Shown here one piece after another: positions 1 through 12,448 of a DNA stretch of 64,000 nt (position 1 is its first letter; every line of letters starts with the position of its first letter). A program made the position numbers and the translations under genes. The notes beneath the pieces are model-generated. The model had not been told where the DNA came from, ran no database searches, and saw nothing but the letters and a program-made list of their open reading frames with translations. The stretch covers positions 1,674,001 through 1,738,000 of the forward strand of contig JAMYGW020000007.1 of assembly GCA_025617375.2 (NCBI GenBank), given 5' to 3'. This stretch comes from Acarospora socialis (Eukaryota; Ascomycota; Lecanoromycetes; Acarosporales; Acarosporaceae).

Positions 1-327
1 GAAAGTCTTGTCCCCCCATCAACATAACCTGTTGCCCGCATCCGTACATGGAACAGGCGATGTGAGAGATGTATAGGAAGGGATGTGGTAGTGTGAGCAG
101 GTAGAAGAGAAAAGAGGGATGGTTATGGGACCTCTTTGCTTTCGTTCTGCGCAATCGCTGCGTGGTAGATGAATAATATGCGAATCCTACCAACCATGGT
201 GTCTATGTACAGCTACCTGTTTTATTAACCTTGCCTCTGCCGAACGCCGCGTGGATGCCACCCGATGATACGCTAGGTAGTTTGCGCCTAAAGAAGATTC
301 TTTCCTCCTTCTTTTGTCCAAGAAAGC
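1..327. other. Left-edge intergenic stretch
   Basis: No coding potential was recognised here. It lies downstream of the Mms22-type gene that ends at 328 and probably holds its 3' UTR. The short ORFs are shadows. Confidence 0.5.
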
Positions 328-3300
328 CTAGAAAATAACCTCCTCCCCTCTCCAGGCGCCGTGCAACCCCCTCCTCCTTCCGCCCTCCACACCATCTTCC
401 TCCTCCCCCATCTCCATCTCCATCTCCCTGAAAGAAGTCATCCCTCGCACCACATCCCGGAACTCCCGAACCGCCAAGAAAACACGGTCCCTCTCCGCGT
501 CCGCCGAGTCGAGCTGGACGTAGACTTCCCTGCGGACACTTCCCCTGAGGACGAAATACCTCGCCTCGTGCGCGACCCAGTTGGTCGTTAGTGATTTTCG
601 CAGTTCGGTGGTGGCGAAGTGGTGCGTTTCTGGGAGGCTTGAAGGGAGAGGTGGGAAGTCGGGATCGGATGCGGTGGTGCAGATTGGGGGTGACGGGATG
701 TCTTCGCCGCCTTCGTAGTGTCGGTCTGAAAGATGATCGATGATGCAAGTAGCGAAGGAGGCGATTGCGCTTATACAGTCCACTGCGCGAGTCGCTTTGC
801 CCGTGAGGCGGTGGATGTAACTCAAAGCCGGAAGCGTGGCGGTTATTGTTGCTATGAAGCTTGCTATAGTGTTAATTATTGCCGGTTGCTCTAGCAGCTC
901 CAAGTGATCGACCAGGTTTTCGAAAGCCTGCCGCATCGTGTCCAGAAGAGTCGTCGTCATGGATACGAACGAGTCGGTGCTTGCCCCATCAGCGCCATCG
1001 ACATCTTCCAAGATATGTCCATACATGCGCTGGAGAGCTTGGAGGATTGGCTTTGCGAGGAGCCAGCCCGTGGGAGTATCGAATGCCGAGCCGATGTAAG
1101 CAGGAAAAACGGCCTCGATGAGGAACGAGCGCAGGGTAGGGTTGGTCGTGTCGCCGGTCTCGAAGGCGTCGATCATAGACAAGTATAGTTGGTCTACGAG
1201 GTAAGTTTGTTGATTGTCCACCGCGGCTCGCTCTGTGACCGTTTGCAGAAACGCAACAAGTTGTTTTGGAGTCCGGGAGTCTGCGAGTCGGACGCCGTAG
1301 CTTTTCATCCGCCCGACGACATATGCTGGGTCTGTGGCTGGAAGGGGGAAGGCACTGGAGTCCGTGAAGAACTTGTCGATTGGGCAGATGTCGGAGATGT
1401 GCTGTTGTAGGAATTCGACGACGCGGTGGACAAAGTCTACGTAGGCCCCTCGGACGGTTGTGGCGTGACCTAGTTCTTGGTAGTTGCTCTTCATGCTGGC
1501 CATGAGATGCTTTAACAAGTCTCTCGATTCCTGGAGAAGGGCTGAGTAATGAGCTCGATCCTGGTTCCTCGCTTCCATCAGATTCCGGCGCATGTTGGAC
1601 AGAAAACTGGAGATGAGAGACAATCTCCGGACCCGGAAATCTGTTGCTGTTATTGAATAACGTCCATCATGAGAATCAACGTAGAATGGTAGATTTGCAA
1701 ACAATTCATTGCTCGGATCTACGTTCAGCAGAGAGTTCGTTAGCCGGTGTTGAAACTTGAGTAAAGACTCCCTTTCAACCAGGCAAGACATCCAGATATG
1801 TAAGAACACGGTTCTGTTGGCTTCATAACAGCTCGGATCCACTTCGATCACCTTGGACATGAAGTAAGCGGTGTATTTTCGGCACTGTTCCGTGTTTCGA
1901 AGTGAGGTCCATGACTCCGGGCTATATAAGCCGACGTAATTGCTCCATTGTTTCATGTCTTTCGAGACCAAGAGCTGGGCCACGCTGGTCCAAGTATCAG
2001 TGACCTTGACCAGAATCGCATCATCTGGTGTTGCATCTGCGCCAAAGCTGTTCGAGACGAGCCGCGCAAGACCATCGTACACGGTACTATGTAGATGCTC
2101 AATAGCCTCATGCTTAGGATCTTGATCAGCAACATCATCGAAGACTGACCAATCTCCATACTCCTGACTGTCCTCGCTTGCTTGTTGAATTTCGTTCGAA
2201 GCGCCACGATCTTTGCAGAATCGTGTATACTCCAGTACAATATCCAACGCATGCAGAACCAAAGAGTTCACCCTTGGCTGCTTCACATCGAACAATTCAA
2301 AGACTGCCACAGTCGATGCTACGGATTGTCAGTTACGGCAGGTTACTGCGGCGAGCATGGATGGTACTTACCCTTAGATAACAATGCCTTGGCAGATGCC
2401 GCGCTTCGGCAGGTGCTCAAGGCAGACTTCAGAGATTGCAAAGCATCGCTTACAACAGCCTCGACCTGCCGCTGATTCGTAGCAATGGTGGACTCAAGAA
2501 GTTCTCTGGTTACGAGTACATTCCCAGTACTTGCAGCAGATCTGAATTGTGACTCTGCCTCACCTCGCGCCAGACTGTGTTGTAATAGCATCTGCTGGGT
2601 AAAGTCTTCGTGCCAAGTTGCGAATGGCACCAGCGATGCTACAGGCTCGTCTGTGGATAGCTGGAATCTGATTAAGTTCGACCACGCCCGGATATTGATG
2701 TGGCATGCTTCTCTATGCGAGGTCCCGGCATGTACGAGGTTACGAATAACATCCAATCTTGGGCGGAACCCAGGTGGAGATGCCCAGTATATCGTACATA
2801 GCAAGTCATGGTGGTTCCGTAGCGCCTCGAGATCCTCTTGGCGTACTGGCTTGTCTTTAGGGTGTAACCTGCCATGATTGGGCATCAAGCGCCAAGCAAT
2901 GTCTCGAATCTTCTTTTCGGGGTAAACATATCTCATCGCTTTGATCCCCGTACCTATGATCTTCAGGAGGATATGATAGCAGCGATCGTCTGGGTCAGGA
3001 TCTAATCCTGAATCCTTATCAAGCTCTTGAAGGAAGCGCGGAGATCCGTGGGCTTCTTCATGGCACAGGTGGGCTAGATTGTTGTGGGCGAAGAAGTCAA
3101 ATAAAGTGCCGATGATGACCTCGCTTTTTCGCCATCCCCAGCCTTTGATGAGATGGAGGCATCGGTGAAATAGCGCTCGAAGATAGCCATTGAAAGTAGC
3201 AGACTGCCTTTGTGGGTTTGCCTTACTAATCTCGAGGACGTGGCTTACCAAGGGCTTGACCACATTCCAGCCCTCGACGGAAGCTCGAAAACGACGGCCG

Positions 3301-6300
3301 ACTTCCAGAATGCCAGAATCATCAAATTCAAGCAGTGGCAGGAGGGTGAACAGATCATACCAAAGTGATTCGAGATTTTGCACATCAGTACTTGTAGCAG
3401 ATTTGTTCATCAACGTCCTCTGGTGGACGAAGTCCCAGATTGATCCATTCGGTAGGTTGGCTTGCTGTAGTACGTGGTTGGTTGCCACCAAACTCTCCAA
3501 GCTGGCATTGCCTTCCCGTATACCTGCTTCGCGCACTGCATGATGTCTGTTGTCTTCTAGAAAAGTCCGAAGCGATTGAAAACCTGAGCTATAGATCATA
3601 GACACTAAGTCGGATGCAGTCCTTTGTATGATATGCTCAACTTCTGTCTTTAAAAACGCATTGACCATCTCGTGTAAAGCAATCTGCCGAACCTGATTGG
3701 CGAGCACCAGAGTATAAGCTGCAACATGAAGCAAGTGCTCTTGGAGAGAAGCCACTTTCGCATTATCATCTCGGGCGAGGAGAGCTTGACTGGCTCTTAG
3801 CTGGTCCGCAAAGATGCTGAGGAGGCCGGTACATCTCCTCGTGAACGAAGAGCGGTCAATTGGGTCGATAAAGCTGAGGGAGTGATTGTGGTACCGGATC
3901 AAGAATCGAAGGAAACGAGCCACTTCTGTTGCGCCTGTGCAAGCACTATCTGCTTGGTTGATGCCAGGCGCAAGCCGCATTTCGATGCTGGGTAAGAATC
4001 CCCCAACCCAGTCAAATGCCCAACCGAGTTCTGTCGAAACATTCTCGTTCCACGCGCCCCATTTGAGGGTTTTGTCGTCGATCTCGTGGACGGTGACCCC
4101 GGCAGGAATATCCATGTCACGAGATATGGTGAACTTGAGGCTTTTTGCAAAGTCGCCGCTACCAATGAAGGTGGTCTCGTGGAAGAATGTGCCCACTGCG
4201 AGCGGTGCGACGTCAAAATCAATAGTATATACCGTACCGAAAGGTGCCAATCCGTATAGTTTTACCCTGTTGTCATCTTCGGAAATACTCTCATAATGAT
4301 CCAGATCTATTTCATCACAATGGATCTGGACAACCGGCTGGCGAAACTCAACAGCATCAGCGTCGAGACGTCGAGGACGTCTTTTTCGTGGCCGATGAGC
4401 AAGTCGTGACGGATCTCGAACATTTTTATCCTGTCCATTTCCCGATTTCTCAGGCTGTTGTGCGAGATGTGAAGCCCGTATATCGGCTGACTCCTCAGCC
4501 TCAAGAAACCTGGCTAAAGGGAGACTGGGTAAAGCTGAACCATGATGGGTACCAGCAGATAATCCATTTACTCGAGACAACGCTTTCTCGATCGTCCTCC
4601 TGGAAGGACGACCGGACTCTCTTGATTCGAGCTGCGCAAGTCTTGGACCGTTTGACCTCTGCAGAGAAGAAAGCAGTCTTCCTTGACCCCTTACGGTTTT
4701 CAGTGTGCTGGAATACGGCAGGCGTGCGTTGCTGCTTCTTGAAGGAAGCGTGCGAGACAACGGGTATGGCATTAACGTTTGTTTCCGTATAGCTGAGGTA
4801 GTCGAAGGGTTTGTAACCCGGTCGTAGGTAATAGGCAAGGCGGGTTTATTGCTTACAGCATGACTGCTTTTGGGCTGTTTGGGAGAGGCTGACACGCCGG
4901 CAATACGATTTGTATTACCAGATACAGAATCGAGAGGTTTTCGAGAGTGCGATACCTGAACTCGATCGACGGTAGTTTGCGGTTTGGGTGCTATTGTGCC
5001 TTCACGCCAATCTCGCAAAAGACTCCGCGCATCGTCCGTATCTTCTCTGTTCGCTAGCCGTATAAACTTCCGGCTGGGGCTATGTCTCCCTTTGTCCCTT
5101 CTAGATCGAGCTTGACGTGTTGCAAGCCTGATAAACTGAGGGGTAGTGTCCTGGCGCGATGATGAGGTGGGTTGTGCATCGAGCACACTCAGCTTTGGTA
5201 CCGCTGGTTTGCTTTTTCTCGATGTACGACTCCTTGAGGTATGAGCAAGCGATAGGTGTTCCGTAATCTGCGGTTGGTGAGAGAGCTCAGCCGTTCTATG
5301 TACGAAAAAACTGTGACGGGTAGAGCTAGGTCGTACATTCGTGGTTCTCCTTCCTTCTGAGAGTTTCGTCTGCCGCTTTTTTTGTGGATGCCCAGTAGCA
5401 GTTCTTCGCTTTTGACTAGGTAGCATTTCATCGATGCGATTATCCTCCTCGACCTCACCGAACGCTATTCCCGGCTGCGACTCGTGGTCATGTCTCGAAC
5501 TCGTTATTCTGTCACCAGCGTCTCGGAGCTTTGTCGTGTCTCCTAAAGTGGACTCATCGGAATCATCAGAGATAAGTACAGCAACAAAGCTTTGATCTTG
5601 TGGGATTGGACTTCGGTGCCTAGGTACAGCCACTCTTCGAGCCACGCCCCGATGAGACTGTGGTGTGCTTGGTGATGGACTTCGGTAATCTCGTCTCGAA
5701 GTAGTCTCTGTTCTTCCGGCCTGTGTCTTAAGATCAAGCCTAAGCCAAGATGCTGGCAACACGCCCCTGATTTTGCGCTGAACTCGCTCGAGTTGATGAG
5801 CTTGGGTGCGATCCGAGGCCGGCGTAGACGACCTCGCAGAGTGTGGTGGTGTTGTTGGCGATCGTGTAGAAACAACAACTTCTGATTCCGAGCCCTCCGA
5901 GAGTTCTATGACTGGTCCCCTTGTTGGCTCTGAAGATGTCACCGGCGTCTGTGGGCGCACTGGAGTTCGACCATCAGGAAAGCGAAACTTGCTAACAGGG
6001 ACCATATTAGATCCATGTGAAGACAAACTTCCAGAGGGTGGCGGAGATGGCGGGATGTCAAAGATGTCGTCGACGTCTAACATGACTGTATCCCTTGCCG
6101 TTACCCTGCCAATACTGCTGTAAGTGGTGTTGATGGCACCGTGTGAGGCGCTTTGTGATCTCCGGCCATACTTATGAGAAGTCTTTCGACGCTTATGACC
6201 ATCCCTGACCGCATTAGACAAGGGACCACGAAGTAGTGAATCAACGTCAGGGAACTCGTCACCATCAACGAGCGGGTCAGGCGAAGTAGGTTCATCAAGG

Positions 6301-7343
6301 GGAAAGTTGTTTGTATGCTGTGGAGTGTCGCGCTGGCTCGCAATGGGAGACGAGGGTACCTCAAAAAGCGGATCCTCATGATGAGCGTGGGAACGCCTGG
6401 CACTATGAGCTTCGAAATCTCGCTCCTGTGAGTCTGCGCCTCCGGACTCGGCCTCTGCTTCCGCTTCAGCCTGAGTTATTCGGAGTGGTTTGACACCTCT
6501 AGCCTTCAGAAATTGGCGATACCGCTCACTTTCCAACATGTAAGGGTGAAGCTGGATAGGATTTCGCTGCCTCAGAGCGCGAGCGGGTGGACTTGGTCTC
6601 ACAATCTCAACAGCAATGGCTCGTCGACCCTGTGTCACAACACGCTCGGGATGTAAAGTACCACTACTCCCTTCCGTCCCCTGATCTGAGTTTTGCCATG
6701 CCGGGACATTTCGCCACGAAGTCGGAGATGGCGACGCAACATGCAGGAAGCGCTCCGTGGCCGGGGTAGATGGAAGCTCTGTGAGCGGAGAAGATGAACG
6801 GCTGCTCATAGTTTTTGTATCGCTCTCATGATGAATTCTCGTAAATCCCTCGTTATGGTCCGTATTCTGTTGCGGACATTCTGTCCGAGTCTCCTCCGCT
6901 GCTGCTACTCTATCAATGTCCTTGTCAAATGGAGTGATTTCCTCAGGTTGTTCCCTATCGCTTGGTTTAGGTCGATGGGAATCAAGTCGTTCAGTTCCAC
7001 CTGAGGATTTGGACAAGGTTTGGGTTATTTCTGGAGCTTCTTGCACAGTTGACCCCGTCGATATAATCAGGCCAATGCTCGCAGCAGATACGTCGGGTGG
7101 GTTACTGGGTGATCTGCTTGAGGATCTTCGAAAGTCCTCCCCGACAGGCCAACCCTCATGGGCCTTCGAGGTATCTTTTTCCACATCTTCAGCTCCGCTG
7201 CTTCCCCGTCTCTGGCTACCATCATGAACGATGCTGCGGTTCAACTCAGACTGCCCAGAACGTGTATCTTGAGTCTCGACATCGGCGTCTTCATCCTCAT
7301 CGTCCGAGTCTGGGACAAAGCCACGATCCCGCCAATCTGCCAT
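328..7343 (-). CDS. mus7: Mus7/MMS22-family replication repair protein
   Basis: Mms22/Mus7 acts with the Rtt101/Rtt107-type cullin ligase pathway in the nucleus to resolve damaged or stalled replication forks. Two exons, 7343-2372 and 2303-328, join across a 68-nt intron (2371-2304) with donor GTAAGT, a CTGAC branch site and acceptor GGCAG. The joined frame gives 2315 residues. The first ~1000 residues are low-complexity, rich in Ser, Arg and acidic residues and apparently disordered. From about residue 1000 the sequence becomes helical and family-like, beginning near the segment HCDEIDLDHYES and the following LYGLAPFG; this matches the fungal Mus7/MMS22 domain by recall. The C terminus has a Met-Glu repeat followed by an acidic run. 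The length is normal for filamentous fungi and longer than the yeast protein. The start is the first ATG of the long frame; a 41-aa gene begins 230 bp away on the other strand, so they probably share a promoter. The family call is confident; the exact start is less so. Confidence 0.9.
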
Positions 7344-7572
7344 TTACCGCAGCGTGCATACCGTTCGTCGGTGACGATAATGGCGTGATATTGAATTTGG
7401 AATCATGCCGGTGGTTGTTTGGGTGTTTGGTACGCTATTCGTACAGAAATCTAGAGTGACGCGACTTGTGGGGGGTACTTTACGCGAAATCATTAGCGCG
7501 CTTAAGCGCCATGTCACATTATCGCCTTCGACAAACCGATCGCGCCGTCATCACTCCTTATTTTCCAATGTC
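7344..7572. promoter_or_regulatory. Divergent promoter region, mus7 / microprotein
   Basis: These 229 bp separate two divergently transcribed start codons and so should contain both promoters. No individual factor site can be assigned. Confidence 0.45.
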
Positions 7573-7748
7573 ATGAGCAGGAGCCGTGGTCTACTCCCCT
7601 TGGCTTTAGCAACCACATTCGGCATCCTCAATGGTGGGCATCCTTCCCACCTACTCGGCCGACTGGCTGCTGACTCGTACCAGGCGTAGCCATCTTCGGC
7701 CCCGCCCTCCACGACCAGGAGCGAGAGAAGCTCGAGAAGAAGCAGTAA
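7573..7748 (+). CDS. Predicted 41-aa single-pass membrane microprotein
   Basis: Exons 7573-7633 and 7684-7748 join across a 50-nt intron (donor GTGGGC, branch CTGAC at about 7669, acceptor CCAG) to encode 41 residues. The N-terminal part after MSRSRG is hydrophobic through the FGILNGVAIFGPAL region. The tail after it is charged (DQEREKLEKKQ). This layout, one membrane segment followed by a basic/acidic tail, is seen in tiny mitochondrial membrane proteins. It resembles human PIGBOS1 in layout (hydrophobic segment, G-x-Y/A-x-F-x-P, charged tail), but that is only a by-eye resemblance. A first ATG at 7568 is followed at once by a stop, so 7573 is the likely start. It is too short and split for ordinary ORF finding. 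Function unknown. Confidence 0.6.
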
Positions 7749-8433
7749 GCGCGCACAATCGACATTGGTCCGATCTTCGCTTGAAGGGGAAACTAAGCGT
7801 GCGCGCAGAAAGGAATCAGAAGCCGCGGAAAGCGCTGGTCTGCCGGAGGGGCCGAAGGCGACCGGCGATGGGCGGACGATGAACGGTGCGGAAGCGCCAG
7901 CTAGGCAGCAGCTCGATAGTGCCGCGCCAGAGAACTCGTCGTGGTGGTCCGTGTTTAGGTTGGGGGATGGGGCCAAGTCAGCTTCCAAGGCAGAAGACGG
8001 GGTGGGTAGGGATTCTCAGACGAGAGACGATCCGCAAGGACGGAAACCCGCGAGTACGGATTCGAGTGGAAATTTGAATGTATAATCTTTACAGAGCGAG
8101 GTGGGCTGTCGTGATGTCGGGTCGCTATACATATCTACATCAATGGGGCCGTTCAATCCAGCCCAGGTTCCGTTATTACTTGCGAGGCTACTGGCAGTGC
8201 ACTTTTCGAGAATTGCGTATCTAGGAAGTAGAAATGATCAGGATTATCTCACAGAGTATAATTCTGTAGCGTCTCAATTCTAACTATCTATATCGAATGC
8301 TATGCTTCGGAGAACAGATCCGATATATACACAAACTTCGTGTCCAGCAAGCCTGGGTATCGACTATACAATATTATTTATAAGCCTCTCGTAGTAAGAA
8401 GGTCCAGCCTCTTCCCTAATTTCATCGACCCTG
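7749..8433. other. Intergenic stretch
   Basis: It holds the 3' flanks of the microprotein gene (+) and of the secreted-protein gene (-), which converge here. No coding sequence or repeat is supported. Confidence 0.5.
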
Positions 8434-9198
8434 TCAACCGTGCACAGGCTGAGGAGGTATCGCCGGGCAGGGAGGGATCTGGCCTGATGGGTCCCGCGGT
8501 GAGTTCTCGGCCGTACAGCTCGCATATCTGACCACGGCCTGGTTGTTTGGCGCCGCATTAGGGTCAATGACCGGGTAATATGCAACAAAGTTTTGCGGAT
8601 CCTGATCCTTTCCGCATCCGTGTTTTACTCCAGCCTTCACCTGCTTCGTGCCGTGCACCTCCATCAAAGTGTCCTGTACCGTCATGCCGCAGACCAAACC
8701 GGGGGGGCAGAGTTGGGTAACGGTGACAGATTGGGCTGTGGTCGTCGATACGGAGATGCCCACGTTCAACATGCCTTTCACGAGAGGACTGGAAGAAAAG
8801 AGCTTCGTCAGTAGGAGAACTCGGAAGATTGGAAGGCGTGAGAGGGTAGGCTTCCTTACAAGTCTATGAACACGCCCGCACTCGCGTCGAGGGTGACAGA
8901 GACAGAGTATGACTGCGTATATGCTTGATTGCAGGGCGCACCTGAGTGTAATGCGTTCGTTAGCTAGGACGTCACGGTAAATTTCGGCAAATCAGTTTCT
9001 CGTACCTGTATAGGCGGTGCATGAAGATCCAGACACAAGGTGAGGAGGAGTCACAATCACATTTGCGACAAGATTGGTGTATTCGGTTTTCCTTGCCATG
9101 TCGCAGGGCAAACCTGTATAGCCCGAGTCCGGCATGGGTCTTTGCACGGTACCTTGAACGAGGACGAGAGTCGCCCACAGAGTCGATAGTTTGAACAT
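8434..9198 (-). CDS. Small secreted protein, unknown function
   Basis: Three exons (9198-9006, 8941-8860, 8788-8434) close in frame to 209 residues. The introns are 9005-8942 (donor GTACGA, acceptor CTCAG) and 8859-8789 (donor GTAAGG, acceptor TTCCAG). The N terminus MFKLSTLWATLVLVQG is a clear signal-peptide-like segment. The mature part has several cysteines (for example SSCTAYTGAPC, LCPPGLVC and CGK) and ends in a Pro-rich tail. No transmembrane segment follows. I do not recognise the family; size, signal peptide and paired cysteines fit an extracellular or effector-like protein. The closed frame over three exons and the good splice sites make the gene itself likely. Confidence 0.7.
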
Positions 9199-10318
9199 AT
9201 TTGAAGCGGTCCGCTCAAGGCGAGAAGAACAAATAGGAAATCGAGAAATGGGCGAGAGAACAACAGTCGTGCAAGATTACGAGTATAGCGGAATGCCGGA
9301 CTTGGAGAGAGGGCATGGCTGCGATTTATACGAGATGTAGCTGAAACGGGTGACGCGCGAAAGGACGGTGAGAGAACATTGATATCAGTCCCGACTATAG
9401 GAAGACCAATCGATCCAGATGACCATACATGTCCATAAGTGGTGAAACTAGTACTGTAACTGTTCTGAGAGGTTCGTACTCTGAGATCTGAGCCGGTCGT
9501 CCCGTGAAGCCTGCGCCTTACATACCAAGCATACGGAGATTCCTCCTGGTGGGCCTGTGAGTGAATTAGGTAGGGCTATCAAACGCCGGCGCGGTAATGG
9601 CTTGCATAGCCGTGCATGACATGCTGACTTCCATGCCGTCGATCATCGGTCTTCTGTGCCTCTATCTCGCACGATCACAGCCACCCCCCATTGTCACACC
9701 GTAACATTGAAACATGAGCCGTTGAAAAAGGTTACGTTGCCGTTGGTCTTAAAGCCGGACCGTATAGAATGGAAATGATTGAAGCGTTTACAAGAACTGC
9801 GCCGTACCTCACTTTGACGTCAACACGTGGAAGATATCTATTCCAAGACAATAAGAGCACACCATGCCCTTCGAGACGCTTCCAAGGTCCTTCTACGAGT
9901 GCCGAGGTTTCCGATATATCGTGCATGTAATGTAATTCGTGCTCGAGTAGACATGAAACAGCACCATCAGCCTCCCACGTGACTGTTCAGCTTTACTTTT
10001 GAGACGATAGGTAACTCCGTAGATAATGCGAGGTAAGACCCACAACTCTATTAACACAGTCACGAAGGAGTACACGAGGTCAGAAGGTTTAGAAGGTCCT
10101 TACTGTGCTTGAGGTAAAGTATAATTGAGATTGGTCATGTGCATATTCGTCCGCCATCAATCATATAACAAACAGATTCGGATTAGCTAGGGTATAAGTG
10201 ATAATGAGATACCAGAACAAACTTCGTCTTTGACCAACGACTAAACATTATCCGGACGAAACAACGCCAGATACTCACACCGCCTAGATAGCCAATCCAA
10301 CCGCGTGTAGCCAGTCAG
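9199..10318. other. Intergenic stretch
   Basis: It includes the promoter of the secreted-protein gene and the 3' flank of the HET-like gene. Only short unconserved ORFs are present. No repeat or RNA gene was seen. Confidence 0.5.
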
Positions 10319-12448
10319 TCAAGCCAGTTTGACCCAGCTTAGCATTGTCGCCCTGTCCAGCATCGGCGTCTCCATCCTTAGCACCGTTTCCTTGTAAAGA
10401 CAGTTCGTCGATCGTTCATAGTGGCACATGACCACCCGCAACATGCCACCCTCCCGTCCGCAGATTAACGCCACCGAAGGCGGCCTAACCGCCGAGAATA
10501 TACTCACCGTCATCGTGCCCGTGTCGATGAGCGTGAACAGCCGGTGCCCGGGAGGCAGCGGAGGGGGTGGCGAGCCTGGTCTCTCGGCGAAGTCAGGCCC
10601 AAGCCCTACCCTCTCCTCGTTATCGCGTACGCACAGAAGGCTGCTGGAAGGGGCGTAGGAGAAGCGATTGGCCTCATCACCAAAGGTCATGCGTTCGAGG
10701 TCCTTGATAGGCATGGTGCCCTCGAACCCGATGAGCCAGGCAGAGTGACCCCACATTTTGCCGCCATAGAGCATTTTCACCGACCATGGCGCAGCGATGG
10801 TAAGTATGAGGCCAATGACAAGAATGATGGCTCCGGCCGCGTTCCCCACACCCACGGTGATTATCCCTATCAAGAGCCATACTGGACCAGACCGCAAGCT
10901 TATGGCTCCAAAAAACTTCTTCCATGTAGTACGTCCGAGGTACTCGATACGTGGTATATCCTTCCAACGGACGGATACTGCCTTACACCCATCCAGGATA
11001 ATCTCGCGGTCGTTACTGACGCCAGCAACCTGACACAGAGGTTCTATGTCCCAAAGATTCGCTCCAAGATGGTCTTCGAGTACGAAGGAGCTGTGGTGTG
11101 TCGCAGCGGGATCTGGCAACATCGACACCATGCGTTCCACGATGCGGTCGCTGTCATTTGCCAGGGACAGGCGTGCCAAAGCCTGGAACAAGCTATCGGT
11201 AGGATCCATACGGGGCCGGTAGCGCAGTAGAGCCATCAGCGCGTATGCGACATCGGCTTGTGTCCATGTACTCTGCAGCTTTTCGGGGTTCTGGTATTGT
11301 CGACGTATCAACGCCTCCAGAGCCAGCGTGATCAGCTCCAGCCGACTAAGGTTGAGGAGGCCAGTGTAATGTTCCGCAAGCAACCGCGTCGTTTCATGAT
11401 CTTCCCAGACTTCTTCGGCCAGCTCAATCTTCGTTCGCTCCAGGGTTTGCTCCGTCGTACAAAACTTGACCAAGTCAGACGTGGAGAGCAACGCCTCAGT
11501 CAAGGTCCACATGCGCTGGCCCCATTCCCTCATTCTGGTCAACGACAGGGCCGTGTCAGGCAGGACGACCACAATCTGTCGGGCTCCACGAAAGACGTCG
11601 CAGATCCGATGCACGTCTTCGGACAGCTCTGGCTGGGTAGTTGCTCGGCACCGATAATCGAGCCAGTACGCGTCCACACCGGCTTCGAGAGCCATCATCT
11701 CGGCGAGACGCTCGACCTGACTGCATCTACCGGAAGCGTCCTGCGGGAAATGGGAGCCTGTGTAGCTGATGCAAATGTACGGTTGACCCGTGCCGCTACC
11801 TAGCTCCCAACTATCACCCTTCTTCACCATCAATTTTCGAGGTGCGAGGAGACGCTCTAGGTTCCCAGCAACTTGATAAATGTCTCCTTTATGAGCAACC
11901 CTTTCAGCCGCAAGGGGATGTGCGTCGAGACGATTCCGCGCATGCTTGGGATAGTCCCACGACCGACCGGGGAACTCGGGGTAGAAAAGTTGCATATTGC
12001 GAGATCTGGTAAACGGCCAAGAGACGAGGAAGAATTGCAGTGGGATAGTGACGAGCACTTTGCCGATTAGGAGAAAGATCTCCTCGACATCACCGTTACG
12101 AGCCGCTTTGCTGTCCTTGAGCGCCCATTCGGAGAGACGCAGTATTGTGGGCGCATTCCCACTGAGTCTCGTTCGACGCCAGTCTCCGGGGGGCCGTTGA
12201 GATGCTGCATCGGTAGCTTGAACAAGCATGCGAAAGGACTTGCCGTAAGTGGGACTGAGATAGCGAAGGAGGTCCTTCGGCTTCCACGTCTCTCGACTGA
12301 GCGCGTCACGGTGACGGAAGGTCTGAGCAGGCGGTATGGCCTGGTCGCAGCCAACATCTTGGAGTCTGGGGTTCGTGAACGTCTTCCACTCCCTGTTGCG
12401 ATGGCTGCCACCATCGAAGTGGTGGTTGATGTCGACGACCGTGGCCAT
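10319..12448 (-). CDS. HET-like protein with membrane segments
   Basis: A single open frame of 709 residues. Three blocks resemble the core motifs of the HET (heterokaryon incompatibility) domain in the right order: PYICISYTGSHF at about 222-233, AYWLDYRC at 260-267, and RMWTLTEALLS at 312-322. HET domains act in non-self recognition and cell death in moulds; recent work relates them to TIR-like domains. Unlike classical HET proteins this one has a hydrophobic segment at about 122-146 and a strong double-length hydrophobic stretch at about 523-559, so it is probably membrane-anchored. The C terminus has a Pro-rich piece (PPPPLPPG) and no recognised domain. It may belong to the membrane-linked HET-related family seen in many ascomycetes. 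The start is the first ATG of the frame. Overlapping plus-strand ORFs are shadows. Confidence 0.75.
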   Translation of the reverse strand: MATVVDINHHFDGGSHRNREWKTFTNPRLQDVGCDQAIPPAQTFRHRDALSRETWKPKDLLRYLSPTYGKSFRMLVQATDAASQRPPGDWRRTRLSGNAPTILRLSEWALKDSKAARNGDVEEIFLLIGKVLVTIPLQFFLVSWPFTRSRNMQLFYPEFPGRSWDYPKHARNRLDAHPLAAERVAHKGDIYQVAGNLERLLAPRKLMVKKGDSWELGSGTGQPYICISYTGSHFPQDASGRCSQVERLAEMMALEAGVDAYWLDYRCRATTQPELSEDVHRICDVFRGARQIVVVLPDTALSLTRMREWGQRMWTLTEALLSTSDLVKFCTTEQTLERTKIELAEEVWEDHETTRLLAEHYTGLLNLSRLELITLALEALIRRQYQNPEKLQSTWTQADVAYALMALLRYRPRMDPTDSLFQALARLSLANDSDRIVERMVSMLPDPAATHHSSFVLEDHLGANLWDIEPLCQVAGVSNDREIILDGCKAVSVRWKDIPRIEYLGRTTWKKFFGAISLRSGPVWLLIGIITVGVGNAAGAIILVIGLILTIAAPWSVKMLYGGKMWGHSAWLIGFEGTMPIKDLERMTFGDEANRFSYAPSSSLLCVRDNEERVGLGPDFAERPGSPPPPLPPGHRLFTLIDTGTMTVSIFSAVRPPSVALICGREGGMLRVVMCHYERSTNCLYKETVLRMETPMLDRATMLSWVKLA

